DNA of 64,000 bases, taken from contig NZ_CP073588.1 in NCBI RefSeq assembly GCF_021560015.1, positions 3,704,501 through 3,768,500 of the forward strand. Reading direction: 5' to 3'. Position 1 is the stretch's first letter. Each line of letters starts with the position of its first letter. The notes under the pieces are model-generated. The model ran no database searches and had not been told where the DNA came from. It saw nothing but the letters and a program-made list of their open reading frames with translations. Shown here in pieces: positions 58,601-64,000 of this stretch. This stretch comes from Shewanella vesiculosa. Lineage in GTDB: Bacteria; Pseudomonadota; Gammaproteobacteria; Enterobacterales; Shewanellaceae. The translations under genes were made by a program, and so were the position numbers.

Positions 58601-58761
58601 CAACTTGGGCCAATGCTCAACACTTCGATGCAGCGTCTGTCACGCCTGCTAACACTCAAGAAAGTATCACAGTCGATGCACCAAGCCTGGGTTGGTATTA
58701 CATCACAGTGCAGAGTGAACCCCAGAGTTCAGGTGTCGCACTGCAGGTTGATTTACGTTAA
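55639..58761 (+). CDS. Secreted M9-family collagenase with C-terminal PPC domains
   Basis: 1040 aa. Signal peptide (MKKILLFATISLAVSIPAIA), pro-rich linker, M9 N-terminal activator domain, then the catalytic domain with zinc motif H513-E514-Y-V-H517 and the downstream Glu in WWIEGLAEYIS. Three pre-peptidase C-terminal domains follow (SGDANLYFN, GWRYITVDT type repeats), including a DGGVDPEPPANCG linker. The ATG at 55639 starts the signal peptide. By eye it is richer in G and C than neighbouring genes (runs such as GCCGCGCCAG), which may mark transfer. It degrades collagen-like animal matrix. Confidence 0.9.
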   Translation: MKKILLFATISLAVSIPAIAHDNHTNNPLATNKLNLNPPQAQPLPLPPSAPISQIESHRALLRETPLMASPNEPTPIDSLEVHSRQKRHIDVSEQPPLKLQSRSAALQSNDCSDFVGKSGQALVDQLSQSTPECVGKLYSLKGSAATALFSEANVISVANAIATKAKDYTGVDVQHLESHIYFVRAALYVQFYRPNDVPAYSSAAKASLKSALNALFANAAIWTVSDDNAGVLKEALILIDSADLGADFNHVTIKVLTDYDANWQASFAMNAAANSVFTTLFRAQWNDDMQALFARDQGILDALNNFQLEHRDLLGTNAEYLLVNAVKELSRLYYIDAMRPRVTQLVKNILSSTSKSEPSKVLWYAAAEMADYYDRSHCNDYNICGFKAQLEADTLPFNWKCSDSLKIRAQDLYQDQAKWACDVLTSQESYFHSKLETGMQPVWQDNNDDLELVIFGSSSEYKSLANSIFGINTDNGGMYLEGSPAGLKNQARFIAYEAEWRTPDFHVWNLQHEYVHYLDGRYNLFGDFSRGTSANTIWWIEGLAEYISYRDANTAAIAMGETGEFMLSTIFKNNYESGQDRIYRWGYLAVRFMFEHHRDDVRQILAYLRNDQYAEYQTFMDGIGTRYDNEWQGWLASGLSTADDGIVDKGPSDVDAEPSGREGNWAGPAGTISKDYSPCQVTNEAYRYTESASLKIDVPMECIDSKLGRASFSFTNTDRSAQDLWIKIGGGWGDADIYFNSKGWASPEQNQGAGIGNGNYQVIKVQLNPDEYWHYITLSGDFGGVDMQVSTTELFAEVDPDLGDGGVDPEPPANCGAVTLDYGQLTLGKNECISGGRNSFYFWVEEDNTQFTVTTKGGSGDANLYFNASQWADAENADAKSTQAGNQESLSFSANRGWRYITVDTATEFSGVTLTLNTGASNTPTPALIANACTTQSPLSHGELSSGKAICTADGRSDYYLWVPEGTSQLSINSAHGSGDVSLFSGTTWANAQHFDAASVTPANTQESITVDAPSLGWYYITVQSEPQSSGVALQVDLR

Positions 58762-59175
58762 AACTAATCAATGCTATTTCGTTAGTTTACTGACGTAAAA
58801 AGTGGTTTTGGCTTGGCCTGATGCTAACGGCAGCGTTGGCTAGATGTATCGACTTAATGCGCGTAGCATTGAGATAAATAATCGGCTATAACGACAGTTA
58901 TGGCCAATTATTAAGCCTATATTTGAGCGGTTGCTCGCTAACTATTATCGACATTGTCTATCAGAATGCTTGTTCTATATTGTCGGTATAAATACCACCT
59001 GAATGTCATCTGGGCGGTATTTGGCCACAATTAAATTACAGCTATGAATAATAGTTAAAATGGATGATTATCGTTTATTCAAGCCGACATTTTGAGCATA
59101 ATCGTGCCGAGTGAAATCGGATAAAGACTTTTATAGTGACGAATAAACGTGCGCTAAAGCGGCAAATGTTTAGTG
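58762..59175. other. Intergenic after the collagenase gene
   Basis: A hairpin AAATACC...GGTATTT lies at 58990-59022 with little T tract. No ORF. Confidence 0.35.
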
Positions 59176-59218
59176 AAAAAATACCGTCTACTTCAATCTG
59201 AAATAGCCGGTATTTTTT
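59176..59218. terminator. Terminator of the S8 protease gene
   Basis: AAAAAATACCG...CGGTATTTTTT stem with A/T tracts both ways, 20 bases after the protease stop on the minus strand. Confidence 0.7.
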
Positions 59219-59237
59219 ACTTCTCGTTTAAGGTTAT

Positions 59238-61129
59238 TTACTCATAGTTTGCTACTAGGTTTACCCCCGAATAGTTAGTGTAACCTCTTAGCATCACATG
59301 ATAAGTCGTTTCAACCGTTGGGGTGAAAGAACAGCTTTCATTGTTACCATTTTTGTAGGGACGACAATCAAAACTGCCTGTGGTCGGTTGTGTGCCGGCT
59401 TTGACGTATATATCGGCATCACCGCTACCACCACTCATGGTCACATTGAGGGTGTTATTAGCCGGTACGACGACCTTATAAAAGGTTTGTGAACTGCTTG
59501 CACCGCTTAATCCTGTTCTTGGAACACCATTAACAAGACAATCACTGTCTGTACAACTACTTCCGCCACCTAGATTGTAGTCCGCAGTAAGGTTAGCATT
59601 AGCGAAGGCTGAGTAACCTTGGATCATAACGTACCATTTACCAGCAGCAGGATTGGTGAAGTCGCAGCTTTCATTATTACCATTTTGAAATGGACGACAT
59701 TGATAGCTGTTAATGGTCGGTTTAACCCCTTGGCTGACATACATATCGGCATCACCAGAACCACCTGCTAAGGTAACCGCAAGGCTGGTTGCATTGGTTG
59801 GCACATCAATGAAATAGTAACTTGTTGAGCCCTGACCTCCGCTTGTTGTAATAGCTTGACCATCAAGAAGTTCAGTATCAGAAGGCGGCGGAGGACAGTT
59901 ATCGCCACAACCACCATCGCCATCCAGTGAGAACAGCAGTGAATTTGGCGATCCAGTTTTTGCATCAGATACCTTACCGCTACTTGCTCTTGTCGCCAGT
60001 AAGTTAGTCACTTCTGTTGGAGTCATACTGGGGGTTTCATTAAGATATAGCGCAGCAACCCCCCGCAACATGTGGCGCGGCCATTGAAGTACCACTAATG
60101 GTGTTAGTTGCACTGTTTGAAGTGTACCAAGCCGAGGTGATGCTTGAGCCTGGGGCATAAATATCAAGACAAGTACCATAGTTTGAAAAGCTTGATCGTG
60201 AATCAGAGCTGGTTGTTGATCCCACAGTAATCGCATCGGCGGCACGAGCTGGAGAGTAATTACAAGCATTGCTATTGTCATTACCTGCAGCAACCACAAA
60301 ACTAATCCCTGCAGCAACCGCGGCATTAACAGCATCATCTGTTGCTTGTGATGCACCACCACCTAGGCTCATGTTGGCTACAGAAGGACCAGAGGCATTA
60401 TTTTTGACCCAATTAATGCCTGCAATCACTCCAGAGTTACTGCCTGAACCACTACAACTGAGTACCCGTACCCCAACAATATTGACATTTTTTGCTACCC
60501 CATAGCTGGCACCACCGATTGTGCCAGCAACATGAGTACCATGGCCATTACAGTCTGTGGTATCTGAGTCGTTATCGATAAAGTCATATCCACTGGTGGC
60601 TCGTCCACCAAATTCATTATGGCTATTGAGTACCCCTGTATCGATAATATAGGCGGTGACCCCCCGTACCATCATAATCGTAATGGTAGTTGTTATCGAA
60701 AGGCAGATCTCGCTGATCTATTCTGTCTAAGCCCCACGTTGGACTGCCTTGATTGCTACTGGCAGACATAATAGGGGAGATCGACATCATTTGATCTTGT
60801 TCTATGTATTTAATTTTAGGGTCATCTTGAAGTTCAGCGATCTGCTTGGTATTGGCTTTAATCAATACGCCATTTAGTGCGTTACCGAAGTGTTTCACCA
60901 CGCTAATATTGTAATCATTAGCGAGAATGTTGGCTTGTTGAGTGGAAAAATTAGCCAACGCGGATGTATCTTGTAGATTTAAAATACTCGGGGTATTAAA
61001 GACCACTATATAGGTATCTTTAATGGCTTTGTTACTGTTCACAGGAAGTAATTGTGCTGCTTGGGATTGCATTGGAAGTGTGCTCAGGGCTGCCAATACT
61101 GCGAGGGCTATTTTATGTTTGTGTTCCAT
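59238..61129 (-). pseudogene. Secreted subtilisin-like (S8) serine protease with two PPC domains, two frameshifts
   Basis: About 630 aa after repair. Signal peptide (MEHKHKIALAVLAALSTLPMQSQA), I9 propeptide, S8 domain with catalytic Asp in AYIIDTGV, His in NGHGTHVAG and Ser in [12 protein letters not shown], then two PPC repeats (GGSGDADMYV, GGSGDADIYV; each with a CRPxxNGNNESC loop). The frame breaks at C6 60660-60665 and C6 60059-60064; five bases in each restores [11 protein letters not shown] and HVAGVAALYL. The ATG at 61129 has GGAG upstream. Extracellular protein digestion. Confidence 0.87.
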
Positions 61130-61159
61130 ACGATTCTCCATTTTTTTTATAGTCTCCAT

Positions 61160-61700
61160 AAACGACGAGACCTCTAAAAAGTAGGATATGCAGCCATATT
61201 TTTATTAAAAATGGTTTGATTAGTAAATGACAAACGATTATCAATTGTAACTATTTAGTTACATCTCGAGCTTAAAATACCTTATTAGGATAAACGCTGT
61301 AAAAAAGTCTTAGTACAAAAGTAGGTGGCAACGAAATACTCAAAAAATATCAATAATGACAATGAATTGCTTATTATGGGTTAGTATTCTGATGTTAAAT
61401 TTTTTCAGTTAGCTTGAAATTTGTCAGACTTCAGGTTGAGTAAGTTTTTATTCCGTCATACATAAGTTGTAAATGCATCGTTTTGTGAAATATTTTACAC
61501 TTAATAATATAACGTCGCCTGCTTACTCTCAAATTTGTCATCCTAAAGTTGTGGACTTAGTGATACTCAGTCGGTAACTTTCAGCCCTAATCATTTTTAT
61601 CTAGGCTTAACTTATTACTTTGATTTTATATTAAGCGGATCGTATAAAAGTTTACTGACTTTATTGAATGACTAACTTATGCAGGAATAACTGCTAAAGA
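61160..61700. other. Intergenic, no gene seen
   Basis: About 540 AT-rich bases upstream of the S8 protease; no ORF or element recognised. Confidence 0.35.
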
Positions 61701-61727
61701 AAAGCTACTCGAATGAGTAGCTTTTTT
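61701..61727. terminator. Terminator after the aerolysin-like gene
   Basis: AAAGCTACTC-GAAT-GAGTAGCTTTTTT; T-rich on both strands. It follows the aerolysin-like gene on the minus strand by about 35 bases. Confidence 0.7.
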
Positions 61728-61761
61728 GTAACGCATTGACTAGGTAAAAGTATAAGGTGCT

Positions 61762-63054
61762 TTAATTATTTAACATGACTTGGTTTGATTTCGAAATATT
61801 CAGATTTCTGATTAAACCGTCGTAGTCATCATTTTGGATGTCACCGACAGTCATCTGAATATTGCTATTAAGTCCTGATCTTTGTAAATTTTCGGGACGG
61901 TTAGCGATATCTTCAGCTGTTAGTGGATATGCTTCACTAGCATCAATATTAAATTGACTCGAATCGATAGCGGTAAACTTACCACTAATAGGCGCACCAT
62001 GTTGTCTACTAATATTAGCCAATATCCATTCGAAATTGTTTTTACTGTTTGCGGAGTTAACTGCAGTAGGCCAATCCCATACACCGTAACCGTTAATATC
62101 CTGATGAAGATATTGATCAACTAAGGCTTCTGGCCCATTAAGATTATTCGCATTCGCTCCACCAAAAGTATAAGGGAAGTTAGGTCTATTTGTCGGATGA
62201 TCAATATGCGCATTACCACCCCATTTTAAGAAGTTCTCATATTTTATATCGTACATCATAAATAAACTGGAGGTATAAGGAACATCCGCCTTTTGTTTAA
62301 ATAGGGTGATTGATATATAACGTTTACTACGAGGCGGCATCATTGCTCGATATTGTGCTTGGCTAGAAATCGTTGTACTTTTGCCGTCGGTTTCACTCCA
62401 GCCTTGGCTTGCAGAAAATTCGGCGCTGATTTCAGAACTCGCTCCGCCAATTCCAGGAATACCCACTTCGTATTTATTGGTGACACCAATTTTTTCAGAG
62501 AAGGAGAAATTATCAGTTTTTGCCCAACTGGTGGTGTAGTCATAATTTAGGGTGGCTACACCGGTATCTTCGGTGTCTCCCCAGTTATAAATCACCACGG
62601 GAGCAGTATAAATAGCTTCGCGATCATAAACTTGAGGAGAACCTAACCGTAAGTCTTGAGGGTTAGTTACAAAATGTATATTTTGTAAATTAACCTTCAA
62701 ACGCTCACTTGAGCGGTAGCCGCCAGCATGTGGATCATTGCTATTATAGCGTGCTTTGAGACTATACTCGTTGCCCGATTCTCTTCTTACTTCTATATCC
62801 TGACCAACATACTGTGATGCGGTACCACCAGCCCAAGCATACCCAAGGTGATGACCTAGGGAGAATAGTGAGCTGATAAACGATGGGTTAGAAATAACAT
62901 CATTTTTAAGTGAATCAAGATCAGGGGCGGCGTGCTCTACCATAGACAGTTTTGGAATAGTATTAGGGATAGCAGCTTCCACAAAGTAAGAGGTTGCTCC
63001 TAAAGCAGTTAAACAGGATAAGGTTAATATTTTTATATTTGATTTTGTTCTCAT
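61762..63054 (-). CDS. Aerolysin-family pore-forming toxin
   Basis: 430 aa with a signal peptide (ILTLSCLTALGATSYFVEAA). It has aerolysin hallmarks: LGYAWAGGTASQYVGQDIEV in the upper lobe; a Ser/Thr-rich strand block TTSWAKTDNFSFSEKIGV..NKYEVG with the amphipathic pore hairpin; SQGWSE and MPPRSKRYISITLFKQ; and NFLKWGGNAHIDHPTNRPN. Lectin-like lobe 1 is missing, so shorter than Aeromonas aerolysin (about 490). No Cys in the body. AAGGAATAATC before the ATG. Secreted and probably activated by proteolysis; the next gene downstream on this strand is a secreted S8 protease. Confidence 0.85.
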   Translation of the reverse strand: MRTKSNIKILTLSCLTALGATSYFVEAAIPNTIPKLSMVEHAAPDLDSLKNDVISNPSFISSLFSLGHHLGYAWAGGTASQYVGQDIEVRRESGNEYSLKARYNSNDPHAGGYRSSERLKVNLQNIHFVTNPQDLRLGSPQVYDREAIYTAPVVIYNWGDTEDTGVATLNYDYTTSWAKTDNFSFSEKIGVTNKYEVGIPGIGGASSEISAEFSASQGWSETDGKSTTISSQAQYRAMMPPRSKRYISITLFKQKADVPYTSSLFMMYDIKYENFLKWGGNAHIDHPTNRPNFPYTFGGANANNLNGPEALVDQYLHQDINGYGVWDWPTAVNSANSKNNFEWILANISRQHGAPISGKFTAIDSSQFNIDASEAYPLTAEDIANRPENLQRSGLNSNIQMTVGDIQNDDYDGLIRNLNISKSNQVMLNN

Positions 63055-63747
63055 GATTATTCCTTTATTTTAATTAAAAGTGTCCTTCATTGAGCGCGCA
63101 AATAGATATTATATGTACTCAGGAAACATATAATTAATCATTACTACTATGCGCATTTAAAAGCTAACACTTTTATATTTTTTAAACAAAATAAAAACAT
63201 ATTAAATCTAAAGTTGTTTTGTTATTGTTAAATTTGTTAATTAGTGTGGTTTTTAAATTGATCCCGCTTTATTTTAATAGTGTATTTACTTTATTTTTAA
63301 TGATTTATTTACGCTGTAATTAGTATGTTTACTTTAAAGTAAATTTTATTCTATATTAAATAATACGGCGTGCTTAATATCTTAGGTAATATAATCGATT
63401 TAACTCATTAAACAATATGATGTGTTATATGAATTTAATAGCATGGCATACTTAATATGTTAATTTTCATGGTTTACTTATCTATTTTAAGAGAAGGCTA
63501 TAGTAGTAGCATAATTAGGGTAATATATTGATAGGTTTTCTAATATTATCTAAATAAGTCTTTTATTATTTATCTTCGTTTAGTGACTAAAATTTATAAG
63601 AGTATACATTGCCGTCGAAAATCGTAGCGACGATAGCTAATAGGTCACTGCGAATTATAATAATCCAATACCTTACCTTAAAATACCTACCACATTAATA
63701 AACAGCTTGATCCACACAGCCATAACCAATGAGCTAGCAACCTAATG
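63055..63747. other. Long AT-rich region upstream of the toxin
   Basis: About 690 bases without an ORF. It contains the perfect palindrome TTTACTTTAAAGTAAA (63328-63343), about 275 bases before the toxin start, and two similar direct segments (63368-63386 and 63445-63463). Possible regulatory sites. Confidence 0.4.
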
Positions 63748-64000
63748 TTATTCGCTGTCGCTTTCAACACTGTTATCTGGCTGACAATGCTGATGTGCTA
63801 AGGTTATAAACGCCTTCGCCGCCGCGGTTTGGTAGGCTCCTTTTCGCTGGAGCAATACTGCTGTACGTTGCAGTAAAGAGGGGGTTAGGGTGATAGCGAC
63901 GAGTTCATCTCGCTCGCCAGTAATGTTTGACGGCAGCAAAGTGGCAAGCTGAGTATTGCGCACAATCTCAATAACTGCACTGAGTGAGTTAGCCTCCATC
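63748..64000 (-). CDS. LysR-family regulator (CynR-like), C-terminal part
   Basis: The last 84 or so residues only; the gene continues beyond the window. EANSLSAVIEIVRNTQLATLLPSN and LLQRTAVLLQRKGAYQTAAAKAFITLA match the end of the CynR/LysR substrate-binding domain. An acidic tail (SVESDSE) ends it. It points away from the toxin gene's promoter, on the same strand. Confidence 0.72.
   Translation of the reverse strand, partial: MEANSLSAVIEIVRNTQLATLLPSNITGERDELVAITLTPSLLQRTAVLLQRKGAYQTAAAKAFITLAHQHCQPDNSVESDSE

Noticed and set aside
63368..63463. Direct repeats GC.T.CTTAATAT.TTA as an iteron-like array
   Set aside because: Only two copies, about 14 of 17 bases alike, in very AT-rich sequence; could be chance.
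1..64000. CRISPR arrays, tRNA or rRNA genes, integrases and prophage genes
   Set aside because: I looked for regular short repeats, tRNA-like cloverleaf ends and recombinase motifs and saw none.

Overview
The window looks like a chromosome segment of a marine, facultatively anaerobic gammaproteobacterium, most likely Shewanella. The reasons are the gene families (Tat-exported flavin reductase plus tetraheme cytochrome, DddY-type DMSP lyase, XRE/DUF3612 regulator, prlC, rlmJ/rsmJ, menF), the AT-leaning composition and the many c-di-GMP proteins. No rRNA, tRNA, CRISPR array or prophage is visible.

Layout. 1-2262: queuosine-precursor transporter yhhQ (cut by the window edge) behind a probable preQ1-I riboswitch, then menF. 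2593-8919: HD-GYP phosphodiesterase; a four-gene operon (cupredoxin, GGDEF/EAL, DUF3034, truncated-haemoglobin lipoprotein); a PqiA-like protein. 9123-12248: sigma-54 activator and the CcoG-type ferredoxin gene it probably controls. 12359-14559: a stand-alone malate synthase G-like domain divergent from an XRE/DUF3612 regulator. 14623-18235: two paralogous COG4705 membrane proteins in one operon with a response regulator and histidine kinase.

18526-26376 is the most coherent accessory module: flavin reductase, tetraheme cytochrome, periplasmic DMSP lyase DddY, outer-membrane porin, Dcu-type transporter, then LysR and TetR regulators. It reads as DMSP cleavage in the periplasm coupled to acrylate respiration. 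Both main transcription units carry the same palindrome, TGGAAT-N2-ATTCCA.

26818-40270: GbpA-type chitin-binding LPMO behind a c-di-GMP-I riboswitch, glutathione reductase, prlC, a PilZ protein, a MerR-controlled stress cluster, ribB with an FMN riboswitch, a thioesterase, a Tag-like glycosylase and a TetR regulator. 41242-48949: RND efflux adaptor and pump, then a LemA-like/transglycosylase/M28 peptidase operon. 49082-50841: rlmJ and rsmJ. 50877-51727: a transposase-less element with terminal inverted repeats and a 5-bp target duplication. 51888-55160: chemoreceptor and diguanylate cyclase. 55639-63054: a secreted degradative/toxin block (M9 collagenase, S8 protease, aerolysin-family toxin), then the C-terminal part of a LysR regulator.

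A caution for the whole window: at least seven genes are broken by small indels, nearly all one base in a homopolymer (G/C5-6, T5-7, A9). The reading frame is otherwise conserved on both sides, so base-calling error is the simplest explanation; decay or switching is possible in individual cases.
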